DNA of 64,000 nucleotides from contig QJNS01000075.1 in the NCBI GenBank assembly GCA_004154925.1, positions 124,001 through 188,000 of the forward strand, read 5' to 3'. The notes below the pieces were generated by a model. That model had not been told where the DNA came from, made no database searches, and was given only the letters and a program-made list of their open reading frames with translations. Positions 1 to 11,984 of this stretch are shown here, one piece after another. The translations under genes were made by a program, and so were the position numbers. Numbering within the stretch: the first letter of the stretch is position 1; each line of letters opens with the position of its first letter. This DNA comes from Monosporascus cannonballus. Lineage: Eukaryota; Ascomycota; Sordariomycetes; Xylariales.

Positions 1-335
1 CTTAAACCTCTTTTAGTTAAGAGTTAATTCGTGCCAACTTGATCAGGTGTATGGGCAAATGAGACTCTGGCGCGGGGAAAGCCGATGAGTAAAGGGTCTA
101 GCCTGACATAGAAAGCTTCGAGTATGGGTCTGAGGCTGATCTTCTTGGGTACCCGTCCGATGGTTTACACGGGCTGAGTCTAGCATTCTCTAATTGTCAC
201 ACTTACGGGAGCAGATACACAGCACTTGAGGTTATATTGACTTGTAGGAAGCTTCGAAACGGTGATCCCACTTCTTGTGGGCGATCCACTGATATTGGGC
301 TTCGGAGAGGAACAACTTTGTTCCGGATAATCCAT
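1..335. other. GC-neutral left flank of the hAT-like insertion, function unknown
   Basis: This stretch has balanced base composition and almost none of the TpA-rich decay seen after base 420, so it has largely escaped RIP. No convincing coding frame is visible; a 75-codon minus-strand frame at 180-407 runs across the transposon boundary and is not credible. Several short hairpins can be drawn: CCCGT/ACGGG near 151-172, CCCAC/GTGGG near 267-281, and GGAACAA/TTGTTCC at 309-324. Removing the insertion joins it to 28852-29330, which is also GC-neutral and hairpin-rich. It could be a structured non-coding RNA gene, an unmutated repeat or plain intergenic DNA. I do not recognise it. Confidence 0.5.
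328..335. repeat. 8-bp target-site duplication, left copy
   Basis: TAATCCAT, identical to 28844-28851. It directly abuts the TAGGTTTTGCA inverted end. Confidence 0.65.
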
Positions 336-410
336 TAGGTTTTGCACTACCCACCCACCCACGCTAAAATTTCCACCCACGAGTACCCATGCACCCCTAC
401 TACTCACCCG
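336..410 (+). repeat. Left inverted end and ACCC-rich subterminal region of the hAT-like element
   Basis: Begins TAGGTTTTGCAC and continues into tightly packed ACCC motifs (ACCCACCCACCC at about 349-360, then several single copies up to 410). The composition changes abruptly to AT-rich after about 420. Confidence 0.6.
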
Positions 411-1288
411 TAAGTTGATAGTAAAGATACTTTGATAAAACGCAATTACTTATAGAATAATTATCCGTAAGTGTTCAAAATGCTAAATAATTAATTACTT
501 ATAAATATTTATTTATAACTTTAAGTTTTACAATAGAAAAACTTTTTTAAAATTAATATTTCAAATAAAAATATTTAATTGTTATATTAAATTTTAATTA
601 ATATATTTATAAACGTAATATTGTATTAATTTTAAGTTATGAATATATTTTTAAAAATTTCAGTTTATTACATAATATTTCTAGATCATATATTACGATC
701 TTATGATATGATTTAATTTATTTACTATAAATTAGTTTTTTATAAAATAATGTATAATTTATGTTATTATAATCGAATATTTTACTGGTTTTTAATATGT
801 TCGGTTTCAAAAATTTTATTAATATATTTTTCGAGTAATATGTTGTTTTGTAAGTTTATATATTATCTAGCCGGAAATATTATTGTCTAATAAATTCATA
901 ATATTTTATAAACGAAATTATATTTATTATACAGTAAAACTAATTTTTTATTTTTAGTTAGTAATATAGCGTATTGATTATAAGTATTATATAAATCAAT
1001 AATTACTAAAATATTTAAATATATTAATATATATGTTATTAACGCAAATATAAAAATAAAACATAATACAAATAGTTTCATTTATTTTTTACAAAACGTC
1101 TATTATTAACAGTAGAAATTATAAATTTATGCCGTGAAATATATGTTGAATATCTTTATATATAAAACGTTAAAATAAATTTTTAAATATTATAAAATAA
1201 ATAATATTTTTCATATGTACGAATTTTTCGAAATATAATAATTTAAGTAAAAGAGACATAATTTAAAAAGAATTAAGAACTCATAAAT
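411..1288. other. AT-rich body segment of the hAT-like element, no gene seen
   Basis: Very AT-rich with stops in all frames. A 61-codon minus-strand frame at 896-1081 is hydrophobic low-complexity sequence of the kind random AT-rich DNA gives. The last five bases (1284-1288, TAAAT) are the left duplication of element A. Confidence 0.6.
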
Positions 1289-1697
1289 TGTCACGACCTG
1301 ACAAGCTCAGGCCTACGGAAACGGTCGCAACAAGGATGACACGACCCACCTTGTAAGTTACGTAACTAAAAGTAATCACTAACGGATTAATGATCACTTC
1401 AGAACAGTCACGATCAAAAATAATCATAATTACTATACCAGGAATAATCGGTAGTAATTGCCAGTAAAAAACAAAAAGGATATATACGTTTATTATTTCC
1501 ATAATTTAAATAATACTAGTTTACAATATTTATTAATATCAATTATTTATGATTAATAATTCGTTACTTAAAATATTTTTGGTATTACGAAACGTAATAT
1601 GTTATTATATTTATTATTTAAATTCCCACGATATTCCTATTAATATAAATTTATCGACTTAAGGTTTAATAATTAGTTAAACCGTTTAGCCGTTATA
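1289..1697 (+). repeat. Element A 5' LTR
   Basis: Begins TGTCACGACCTGACAAGC, better preserved than the 3' copy, and ends CGTTATA, which is CGTCACA with two transitions. It is the same length (409 bp) as the 3' LTR. A 73-codon minus-strand frame inside it (1281-1502) is only the complement of LTR sequence. Confidence 0.92.
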
Positions 1698-1759
1698 TGT
1701 TACAAATTTTTATTTAATAATACCGTTAAACTTTGAGCAATATCGCCGACATTATATTT

Positions 1760-2860
1760 ATTAGCAAGTAACCTAAATAACCTATTTACCGAATCCCTAA
1801 GGACCCTAATACCGGAATAAAATCCGAGAAAAAAAAGGAGTAATTTTGCTTTTTTCGAGAAAAAGTTTTTCGACGCCTGGATGCTATAAACGAACGCATC
1901 CTTTAGCTGGAATAAGACAAAAATAATCTTATTACGTTCTTCCAAATTACCCATAAAAAATTCGAAAAAAAAAAAAGGCTCCCGAAACTAAAAAACCCTT
2001 TCGGTCGAACTAAATTATTTAGCTAAATTTTATTAAGGAATCAGAAAAAGTCCTTAAATCCCTTAAACCGGAACCTTTTAATAAAATTTCCATTAAATTA
2101 TAATTATTTTTAATTTAATGCCAAATATATTTTAAGTACTTTCTTATTTAACTTATTACGTTTATTTTATAAATTAAATTCGTAATTAAACGATTTATCG
2201 GAAATGCGGTTATTTGGTTTAAGCCGGTTATAAAAAAATACGTTATTTTGTTAATCGAAAAACGAAACCCAAAAATAATACGAATTTATAACAATTACGA
2301 ATAATTCGAATAGGTATTAACGAAAATATTCGGAATAATAAACGAAAAAATAAAAACCGAAATATAAATCTAATAATTATAATAAAAAAGATCGGTATTT
2401 AAATATGGTAACATATTTATTTAGTTAGTATTTAAATTAAATTAAGGACAAAAAATATTAATAATTAAGTTTTTCGACAACCTGAAAAAAAAATATAGAA
2501 AAATTTTTTTAAATTAAATTGATTTAATTATTTATTAGATTATATTGCTATAATAATTAAGATTAATAATTAATAATATACTTAATGTACGAAAGGTATT
2601 AAGGGAAAACATAATAATAAGTTTCGGTATACGGCTAATATTAATGTTTTTCGGCGTAATAATACTTTTTACGGCATTGAACCGGGCCTTATAAAGCTAG
2701 GAGCTACTTATAAAAGGGATTAAAGCCAGATTAAATGTTATAATTACGGAAAAAAAGGGCATAAAGCCTATAAGTGCCCTTTGCCCAAAAAGCCATAAAA
2801 AAATAATTAAAAGCCTATACCCGAAAAATAATCTAAAGGGAATTAAAAAAAAAAACAAAT
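1760..2860 (+). pseudogene. Element A gag remnant with zinc knuckle
   Basis: The Gypsy capsid region is heavily broken. Near 2470-2500 a piece reading YFFDNLKKKYRKIF matches the end of a typical fungal Gypsy capsid domain. At 2736-2777 the frame reads CYNYGKKGHKAYKC: a CCHC zinc knuckle in which the second cysteine has become tyrosine, a change one G-to-A transition explains. Basic residues follow, as is usual for nucleocapsid. Counterparts are 14871-15740 (element B, minus strand) and 54780-55437 plus 61075-61300 (element F). The 84-codon minus-strand frame over 1700-1954 is antisense to the start of this region and is not a gene. Confidence 0.7.
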
Positions 2861-3019
2861 TTATTAACATAATTCGACCTAAATATATGTCAGGCCTCCC
2901 GTAATAAGAAATACAATAAGGGATGCGAAAAGCCAGAAACCTAATTTAATAAGTAATTAAGGAAAAACGGAATATCTTTAAAGGATGGCTAAAAAAGTAC
3001 CAAAGCTGGACGGAAAAAG

Positions 3020-4170
3020 TTTATCCTGGAACCTTTAATTAATACGGTAAAATACATATTGTTTATTGCAAACGATAAAACTGCCCTGCCCATAAGGAAT
3101 AAAAATGATATATCCATAACAGAATTACCCGTATATATTACGAGGGATTCGATTTTCCTAATAGAACAGGAAATAACAAAAATAACGAATAATAATATTA
3201 ATATTTTCGATCCATAACCTTTGAAAATAATTTTCTTTAATTGGCTATAACAGAAAATTGGTTAAAAAGGAAATAATATTTATAGGAAAACCCCTTTTGT
3301 TATTACGAATAATACGATTACTAAACAAAAAAGAAGTTAATTTAATGTACGGTAAAAAAGTATTGCCAAAAAGCTATTACGGATTTTTATTTCCAATTAA
3401 TATTTACTATAGATCCTAATAAGCGATAAACCTTAAAGGAAAAAATTTAACGATTTATACAAGATTTTTAATAAAAAGGGAATAAAGTTTAATAGGAAGT
3501 TATACGCCATATTAAGGAATAATTTATTTAATAAGGAAAGGAACTATAGCAGAATTAGGAATAACTAATACGGTTCGAAGGAATAGTACGCCGGCAAAAA
3601 CGATAAATATAACAGTTCGACGCGCTGTACCAAAAAATATAAACCAGGTTTAACGAATTCGAACAAAGGTTAAAAAAAAAGGTTATTTATAAAAAAGCCG
3701 CAAAATAACGAAACCTAGGGAAATTAGGATAAATTTTTAAAAAGGGTTTTAAATACGACGATAAAAGCCGTTAATAACCTTATTACCCTGGATATACGAA
3801 TCGGAACGTATTGGTATATTGTAATAATGGATTGCAAAACTATATACGGGAATTATATCGTACCGGACGTAATTAACGAACTTAAATTATTATGGAAATA
3901 TAAATTAAGATTTTATATAATAACGAACGTTAAAAGTTAGGATTTCGCTTACGATAACGGAAAAATTTTACGCGAAATTAATTACCTTAAAATCTTTATT
4001 TAAGGACGATACCAGATAATTAATTTCGACGTTATTCCGTTTGGAAATTACGACATAATCTTAAGATTACCATGGATACGCCAGTACGGAATTTTAATTA
4101 ACGGAAAAATTAGCCAGGTAAAATTCCTTTTATTTTTTATTAATAAATAAAAAGAAAAAATAAAATCTTA
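3020..4170 (+). pseudogene. Element A spacer and aspartic protease-like region
   Basis: Between gag and reverse transcriptase, one frame carries a stretch conserved in the related elements B and F (3030-3215 here), and then the protease-type segment. Near 4025-4110 it reads FDVIPFGNYDIILRLPWIRQ, which resembles the conserved tail of Gypsy proteases and their linker (the G-x-PWL-R motif). No intact catalytic D-T/S-G triplet could be read, so the protease core is either mutated or in a region I could not align by eye. Stops fall throughout. Confidence 0.6.
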
Positions 4171-4599
4171 ATATTCGATCGAAAATGGCGACGAATATAG
4201 GTATAAAAATACGACAAATACTTTATTACCCAAAAGGATAAAACATAAGAAAAAAAACGGGTATTAAAAAAAAAATACGACGTATCGTTATTATTATTAA
4301 AGTAAAGTTAAAGTAACTAAATAATAATTTAAAATAATAACCTTAAAAATCAGAAAATTTAATTAATATATTACCATAATATTATAAATATAAGTAGCTT
4401 TTCAAAAAAGAACTTAATACAAAATTATTAAAATATAACGAATAAGATTATGAAATAATTCTTAAGGAAAAATCCTCGATAAAGTTTTATCTTATTTATA
4501 ACTTTAACGGAGACGAATTATACGCCTTTAGAAAATACCTGGAAGATCGGTTATAAAAAGGATAAATTCGACTTTCGAAATTACCAGCAAAATATCTAA

Positions 4600-5200
4600 T
4601 ATTTTTTATATTAAAAAAAATAGGAAGTTGCGATTTATGGTTAATTATCGGCAATTAAATAATATTATTATTAAAGATCGAATATTATTACCCTTAATTA
4701 CAAAAATAAAAAACTGTTTTTATAAAGTTAAATAATTTATAATATTCGATTTAAGGGATAAATATAACTTTATTAAAATTAAGAAAGGATATAAATGGAA
4801 AATAACTTTCAAAATAAAATACGGATTATTTAAGTATTTGGTTACGTTAATAGGACTTACGAACGTACCGGCAACCTTTTAACGAATAATAAATTATGTA
4901 TTACGGGAATACCTCGACGTTTTTGTTATATGCTACCTCGACGATATTCTTATTTTTTCCGAAACGGAAAAGATATACGCAAAATACGTTTACTAAGTTT
5001 TTCAAGCTTTACAGGACGCCAAATTGTTGGTTAACATAAAAAAAAGCCAGTTCCATAAGTAAAAAATGGAATACTTAGGATATATTATTACCTTAGAACA
5101 TATTAGGATAGATCCAAAGAAAATCGCTGCAGTAACAAAATAATAAACGCTAACGACAGTCAAGGAAATATAAATATTCCTTGGATTTGCCAATTATTAC
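4600..5200 (+). pseudogene. Element A reverse transcriptase remnant
   Basis: This is the RNA-dependent DNA polymerase that would copy the element's RNA. Legible blocks in order are KLRFMVNYRQLNNI near 4624-4665, IFDLRDKYNFIKIKKGYKWK near 4745-4800, the block equivalent to GLTNAPATFQR near 4852-4885, and YLDDILIFSE at 4934-4963. The catalytic YLDD itself is unmutated, which is rare among the copies here (others show FDN, FNK or LND). In-frame TAA codons at former CAA/TGG positions silence it. Confidence 0.88.
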
Positions 5201-5329
5201 AGGAAATTTATTCGAAACTTTAGTAAAATAATTATACCCTTAATTAACTTTACCAAAAAAAAGAAAAAATTTAAATGGACGTTAAAAACAAAAAAGGTAT
5301 TCCAGGAAATCAAAAATACGATTACCAAT

Positions 5330-5760
5330 AAGCCAATATTAATTATGTACGATTTAGCACGCCCCGTCGAACTAAAAACCGATACTTCGGATTACGCGTT
5401 AAATGCCGTAATTGGATAACGGGATAATTAAGGCAAATTATATCCTATTGCATTTTTTTTATATAAATTAAAAGAAACCGAACTTAATTACGGCATTCCA
5501 GATAAAAAGTTTATGGCCATTATTATGGCATTTCGCGAATTTAGGTACTTCCTAAAGGGAAATTTGCACCAGGTCAAAGTTTATACGGATTATCAAAATC
5601 TTACCCGATTTATTACGACCAAAAAATTTATAGGACGATAATTACGATACGCAAAAAAGTTAGCGAACTTCGATTTCGTTATTATCCATAAGAAAGGCGT
5701 AAAGAACGGCAAAGCGGACGCCTTAAGCAGGCGACCAGATCTCGAAAAAAAGCTGGTCAA
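5330..5760 (+). pseudogene. Element A RNase H remnant
   Basis: Hydrolyses the RNA strand of the RNA/DNA hybrid during reverse transcription. The start motif reads ELKTDTSDYALNAVIG (about 5371-5417), directly followed by TAA where family members have glutamine. Later blocks read YGIPDKKFMAIIMAFREFRY (about 5490-5550) and GKADALSRRPD (5709-5740). This is the standard Gypsy RNase H layout and among the best preserved protein sequence in the window. Confidence 0.9.
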
Positions 5761-6089
5761 AATTAGCTATACAATTTTCGATATTACCACAGAAGGATAT
5801 TTATGCTTACGATAAATTGCAATAATTCGGGCAGTACCTTTGGATATGCATTAGAAAATCCAATAATATAATAACGGTTTCCCAGAAAATTAAAAAATAA
5901 ATAAGATATAAGTTTTAAAAAAATATTAAATGGATTTGGTACGAAACATATACGAACATTAATTATATGGATATCTAGGGATTTATAAAACCTTAAAATA
6001 ATTTTAGCGTATATATTTTTTTCCTAAAATAAAAACGATAATCCAGAAAGTACGACGATAATATAACCTTTGTAATAAAGCCAAGGTAT

Positions 6090-6960
6090 AATGATATAAG
6101 CCTTATGGAAAATTACAACTATTACTAATTTTAAAGAGATTATAGGATTCGATTATTATAGATTTTATTATTAAATTTCCCTTATCCGAAAACCCAGCGA
6201 CAAAAGTATATTACGATAGTATTTTCGTTATCGTTAATCGATTTATAAAGTTTTTTTATTTTTTACCTTATTATAAGGATATTAACGTAAAATAAATGGC
6301 GTACATTTTTTTTAGAAATATTTTTAGTATATACGGATTACTAATAGAAATTATTTTAAATAAAGGATTAATTTTCGCGTTTAAATTTTGGTAAAGCCTT
6401 ATAATATAAATAGGCCTAAATCATAAATTATTTAACGCATTTAAACCCTAAACAGATAAATAAACGGAACAATTAAACCAAATATTGGAAATATATTTAC
6501 GATATTATATCAATTATAAATAAAACGACTGGGTTAAAAAATTACTTATTGCTTAATTGGCTTATAATACCAATTATTACGAAAGCATCAAAATAATATT
6601 ATTTAATGCAAATTTCGGTTTTATTCCAGAAATTTACAAAAAAGCATATAACGACGGTTTAATCAATATCAAAATAATTCTTACGACGGAACAATTACGA
6701 TAATTACATCAAAAAATAAAAACGGAATTAGAATTCGTACAGAACCAAATAAGTAAATATTATAACGAAAAAAGGTTAAAAAGATTAATTTTCGAAAAAG
6801 GGAAAATAATTTATTTCGCTACCAAAAACATTTAAACAAAAAAACCCAGCAAAAAATTCGATTTCAAATATATCGGTTTATATAAAATTAGCAAAAAAAT
6901 TTTAGAAAATAATTACCAGTTGGAATTCTTACCAAAAATTAAATTCCACCCAATTTTTTA
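6090..6960 (+). pseudogene. Element A integrase remnant
   Basis: DDE-type integrase that would insert the cDNA. The first catalytic block reads DFIIKFPLSENP from 6161. The second reads NKGLIFAFKFW (about 6359-6391) where intact enzymes have D-R-G-x-Q-F, so the second aspartate appears lost to asparagine by a G-to-A transition. The third block reads TEQLNQILEIYLR with glutamate at 6467-6469. The C-terminal tail ending in KIKFHPIF-like sequence lies near 6935-6960. Confidence 0.85.
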
Positions 6961-7034
6961 CGTTTTTTTATTCGAATTAATAACAAAAACAATTAAGGTG
7001 CGAATAGCATAGAACGACGTAAAAGTAAAAAACA

Positions 7035-7200
7035 AAACGGTATACGAAATAAAGAAAATTTTCGATATACGGAAATAAAACGGACTTACCCAATACCTAA
7101 TTAAATGGAAAAAATATCCAGATTCCGAGAACACCTGGGAACTTATTAAAAATCTTATTGGCGCCCAGCGTTTATTAAAGAACTTTTACCAACGACGGCA
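7035..7200 (+). pseudogene. Element A chromodomain remnant
   Basis: The frame reads YEIKKIFDIRK, stop, NGLTQYLIKWKKYPDSENTW and then ends in LLKNFYQRR. This is a chromodomain with the aromatic Y, W and W positions retained. In this element class the domain at the integrase C terminus is thought to steer insertion toward methylated-histone heterochromatin, which fits a nest of insertions in AT-rich DNA. Confidence 0.85.
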
Positions 7201-7842
7201 GGGTCGTTAAAATTCCAGAAATCCTCCATAATAAATTAATCGGATAAGCTAAAACCAGATAAGTCGAAGGGAATAACGGCCTGCGCTAATATAGTTGCGG
7301 CGGCCTTAACGGCGGCCTGTTCCTTTTTTCGTTTTTGTTCCTTTAGTTTGTTTAAGGATTAAAAATTATATTACATTATTTTAACACTTTTAGAACGAGC
7401 TAAAGATTTTTATTTATGTAACCGAATAAACCGCGCCAGGGCCTTATTTATCTTTTTTTAATAGCAACGCTAAATCTTAAATTAATAACGTTATAACTCG
7501 AATAAACGTTTTTCTGTTAAAATTTCTTTATATTCAAAACGTTAATATTTGCGGCAGATATTTTTAAAAAAAAATAATAGGACGCCGGTTTTATCGCAAG
7601 ATCGGTTACGGGCCATATATTTTTTGCAGCAAAAAATGTTTTTTATCATTTCGCATTTCAAACTTTTCGAAAAATACCAAAAATAAGGTATAACTTCGAA
7701 ACCAAACTTTTCAAAAGCCTTTATTAGGTTAATATGACAAGCAGTAAAAAGGCGAAGCTTACGACAAATTTTAAAAATACGAAAAATTATGGTAAGAAAA
7801 TAAGGAGCTTATTAAGAAAGAAATCTTAAAGGCAAGATTTTT

Positions 7843-7855
7843 AGGAAAAGGGAAA
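7843..7855 (+). promoter_or_regulatory. Element A polypurine tract
   Basis: AGGAAAAGGGAAA, three bases before the 3' LTR. It would prime plus-strand DNA synthesis. The same tract, reverse-complemented, lies beside the LTRs of elements B (9803-9820) and J (63771-63786). Confidence 0.75.
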
Positions 7856-7858
7856 TCG

Positions 7859-8267
7859 TATTACGACTTAATAAATTTAGGCTTACGGAAACGGTCGTAA
7901 TAAGGATAATACGACCTATCTTATAAATTACGTAATTAAAAGTAATTATTAACGGATTAATAATTATTTTAAAATAATCACGATTAAAAACGATCATAAT
8001 TATTATATTAGGAATAATCGGTAATAATTACTAATAAAAAATAAAAAAGATATATACGTTCGTTATTTCCATAATTTAAATAATATTAATTTGTAATATT
8101 TATTAATATTAATCGTTTATGATTAATAATTCGTTACCCAAAACGCTTTTGGTATTACGAGACGTAATACGTTACTGTATTTATTGCTTAGATTCCTACG
8201 ATACTCCTGCCAATATAAACCCGTCGACTTAAGGTTTAATAGTTGGTTAAACCGCCTAGCCGTCACA
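7859..8267 (+). repeat. Element A 3' LTR
   Basis: Pairs with 1289-1697 over its full 409 bp; the differences I checked are transitions. The start is decayed (TATTACGACTT for TGTCACGACCT) while the end CGTCACA is intact. Each LTR has therefore been mutated at a different end. Confidence 0.92.
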
Positions 8268-8272
8268 TAAAT

Positions 8273-9405
8273 CTGAAAATATTTAATATTAAATTCTTAT
8301 TATTTAGATGTTTTAACTTTATCGATGCTTGTCGAAAAATTCTTTTTACTTCCAAAATTAATTTTAATATAAATTTAATATATTACTTTTTGTTTAATAT
8401 ATTAAATTTGAAAAAATATAACTTATATTAAAAGTAATATACCAATTATTAAATAAATTCATATAGAAATTATTATATAATGTATAACTTATAATTTATT
8501 ATTTATATTGAAATATGAAAAATATATTTGGACTTAAATAGTTAAAAGTAATTAAAAAACATAAATTTGAAAAACATAATAATATAAGGATTTAGAGAAT
8601 ATTATATCTAAGGTAAATATAATAAAATAAAATTATTACGATAATTTAAATAACTTATATTTAAATTATATTGTAAAAATTTTGTATTAATGTTTAACAT
8701 TTAATACCAGGCAAATTAATTAATAATATATTTTCTTTCTTCATCAATATTAGTTTTTAATCAGAGTATAATAAGTTTTTAAAACAAATAAATGTTTGTT
8801 TACTGTATTTCGATTAAGATACTTGTAATATTTTACTTTTCGCTTAATTTCTTACTTTTAAGTTATTAAAACTAATAATATATTATGTTTTTATTATGCG
8901 ATAATATTATCGTAAAACTATTATATGAGTTTAGTAATAATTATATTAAATTTTTTCGATATTAATATAAAATATTAGAGTATGGAAAACAGATAGAATT
9001 TTATTTCTTTCGTTAATATTAAAAATAAAATAAAGAACATTTAAATTTTAATTTTTAGAAAACTTCGTTTAAATCTTTTTCGATCGTTTTAAATATTTTG
9101 TATTTTGAACTATTATATTATTTACGATGTAAGGGTGCTAGATATGAAGTAATAAACCTTTTAATTTATTTAAACCATTGTAGAATAAGATAGTTATTTT
9201 GGAATATAAAATACGACAACTTTGTATAATTATATAAATAAATTATATTAATATATCTTTAGGTTTATTTTATTCATCTATAAATAACCCAAATCTGACA
9301 TTAAATACGTGTAAATAGAATTAATTTACATATACGATTATATTCCGCCAAAATAGAAAAATATATTTATTTAAACTTTAACTCAGTTATCTTTTTATGT
9401 ATTTA
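8273..9405. other. AT-rich body segment of the hAT-like element, no gene seen
   Basis: Lies between elements A and B. A 62-codon plus-strand frame at 8243-8431 starts inside A's LTR and is low complexity. No domain or repeat recognised. Confidence 0.55.
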
Positions 9406-9410
9406 TTCGC

Positions 9411-9802
9411 TATAACGGCTAGGAGGTTTAACTAACTATTAAACTTTAAGTCGACGGGTTTATATTGGCAGGAATATTCTGGGAATCTGAGTAATAAATA
9501 CAGTAACGTATTACGTTTCTTAATATCAAAAGTGTAAAAACGTATTGCAAACGATTGGTATTAATAAGTATTACAAGTTAAAGTTATCTAAATTATGGAA
9601 ATAATGAACGTATATATTTTATTCTTATTTACTGGCTTATCTTTGTTTAACCGTACTTAATGAATTCTTGTTGAACGGTTGCTTAATGCTAATTAGTCGT
9701 ACTTAGCAGATTTTTGCTAAGTACCCGTTACGTGACCCGAAAAGTGGTCTATATTATCCTTGTTAACCGTTTCCTAAGGCCGGAGCTTATTAAGTCGTAA
9801 TA
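9411..9802 (-). repeat. Element B 3' LTR
   Basis: 392 bp. The minus-strand ends are TATTACGAC (decayed TGTTACGAC-type) and GGCTAGG/CGTTATA. The central part, with repeated TTAGCA/TGCTAA motifs at about 9685-9725, is unlike element A's LTR. Confidence 0.9.
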
Positions 9803-10449
9803 CGATTTCCCTTTTCCCCAAATCTTGCTCTTAAGATTTTATTTTTTTCGGTAAGTGTTATCGGTTTTTCACGATATCGGGTCGTATTGCTAAAAATCGG
9901 CGTTAGATTTCTTTTATTATTTATCGACAAAACCTGCTTTTCATTTTTGACGATTTTAACTTTGAAGTTATGCCGTATTTTTTATATTTTTCCAAAGGTT
10001 AGAAATACGAAATAATAGAAAATGTTTTAAAATATAAAGCTTACGTTAAATATAGATATTCCTGCGATAGGACCGGCGCTTTTTTTTTTTAGAAAATATT
10101 TGCGCCGAAAATTAACGTTTAAAACAAAAAAAAGTTTTCGTAAAAGAACGTTTTTTGAAATTGTAAAAATGTTATTAACAGAAAATAAATAAAGTTATTA
10201 TGCGTTTAATTCGTTTTCGAAAATAAAAGGCTTTTTTTCGTTCGAAAAAGATAAAAATGGTATCACGGGAATTGTAATCGTTCGAGGAATTAAAAAAGTA
10301 AAAATGCTAGGAGCAGGTTATCGCCGAGGTTTTTATGGCCGCGTTAGTTCTTTTTGCTGGTCCCGTAAACTGGTTTGGTGTTGGTAATACCGATTGGTTA
10401 ATCGAGAATACCGATTGGAATATAATTATTTTTGGTGGTTCCGTTGTTA

Positions 10450-11750
10450 TTAGTGAAAATGTTTTATTAAACGCTGGGCGCTAATAAGATTTTTGGCAGG
10501 TTTTTAGGTGTTTTCGAAGTTTGGGTGCTTTTTTTATTTGATTAGGTATTGGGTAAGTTTATTTTGTTTTCGCATGTTAAGGATTTTCTTTATTTAGTAT
10601 GTTTATTTATTTTTTATTTTTATATTATTATGTATCGTATATATTTTAATTATATTTATTATTAATTTAAATTAAAAAAAGTAAAATATTAAATTGAATT
10701 TAACTTTCAATAAAAGTTTTAATTAATAATTATTTTTTGAGATTTTTTTGCCAATATTATATGGACCGATATATTTGAAATCGAGTTTTTTGTTAAGTTA
10801 TTTTGTTTAAATCTTTTTTATAATAAGGAAATTTATTTCCCCTTTTTCGAAAGTTAATATTTATAATTTTTTTAGTCATAATATTTGCTTATTTAATTTC
10901 GTACGAATTCTAATTTTATTTTTATTTCTTAATATAATTATTATAATTATTTTAATATAAGGATTATTTTGATATTAATTGGACCGTTTTCGCATATTTT
11001 TTTGTAAATTTCTGAAATAAAACCAAAATTTAGGTTTGTAAATATTATTTTAATATTTTTATAATAATTGATATTATAAGTTAATTATGCGATCGGTAAT
11101 CTCTTAACTTAATTATTTTGTTTGTAATTAATATTATATCGTAAATAAAGTTTTATGGTTAAATTTGTTTATTTTATTTATTTATTTGTTTATGGTTTAA
11201 ATACGTTAGATAATTTGTGGTTTAGACCGATTTATATTATAAGGTCTTACCAAAATTTAGATACGGAAGTTAATTTTTTATTTAATATAATTTTTATTAA
11301 TAATCCATATATGTTAAAAATATGTTTAAAAACATGTATACCAGTTATTCGGAGTTTTTATCCTTAAAATATAATAAAATATAAGAAAGTTTTGTAAATT
11401 AATTAATAATTAAGAAAATATTATCGTAATATCTTTCCGTAATTAAATCTTTTAATACAAGAAATTTAATAATAAAATCAAATAAAATTAAATATTATGG
11501 TCGTTTTGCGATTAGTAATGGTTATAATTTTTCGTATAATTTATATTATTATATCCTTATTTTAAGGTAAATATCGTATTGCCGTATAATTCTTTATGCT
11601 ATTAATTTTATTTTAAAAAAGGAATATATGCGTTAAAATTATTTTAAGATCTTATGGATCCCTGGATATTTATATAATTAATATTCGTATATTTTGCGTA
11701 CTAAATCGTTTTAACATTTTTCTGAAATTTACATTTTATCCGTTCTTTGG
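10450..11750 (-). pseudogene. Element B integrase and chromodomain remnant
   Basis: Antiparallel counterpart of 6090-7200 in element A. The chromodomain lies at about 10450-10620 and the integrase core at about 10960-11700. The minus strand shows the same order of blocks, with stops at most former Trp and Gln codons. Plus-strand frames in this region, such as 11155-11367, are antisense shadows. Confidence 0.75.
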
Positions 11751-11984
11751 TTTTCTGGGAAATTATTATTATATTGTTAAATCTTTTAATGTATATTATT
11801 AGGTATTGCCCGAATTATCGCAATATGTTTTAATCGTAAATATCTTTTTATAATAATATTAAAAATTATACGGCTAATTTGAATTACTTTTTTTTCGAAA
11901 TTTGGTTACCTATTTAAAATATTTGCTTTGCCATTTTTTAAACTTTTTTTATAAATAATAACGAAATCGAAATTTGCAAATTTT

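Larger units (their letters stand above)
1289..8267 (+). mobile_element. Element A: full-length RIP-degraded Ty3/Gypsy retrotransposon with chromodomain
   Basis: Two directly repeated 409-bp LTRs (1289-1697 and 7859-8267) enclose 6.2 kb of decayed gag-pol read left to right. The 5-bp duplication TAAAT lies at 1284-1288 and 8268-8272. A polypurine tract AGGAAAAGGGAAA ends just before the 3' LTR. Recognisable in order are a zinc knuckle, a protease region, reverse transcriptase with an intact YLDD box, RNase H, an integrase core and a C-terminal chromodomain. That order and the chromodomain place it with chromodomain-bearing Gypsy elements. Stops interrupt every domain, so it is dead. It inserted into the hAT-like element. 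Elements B, E, F and J are relatives with the same termini. Confidence 0.93.

Noticed and set aside
1700..1954. 84-codon minus-strand frame
   Set aside because: Antisense to the gag start of element A; the equivalent positions in B and F read as a coiled-coil start on the other strand.
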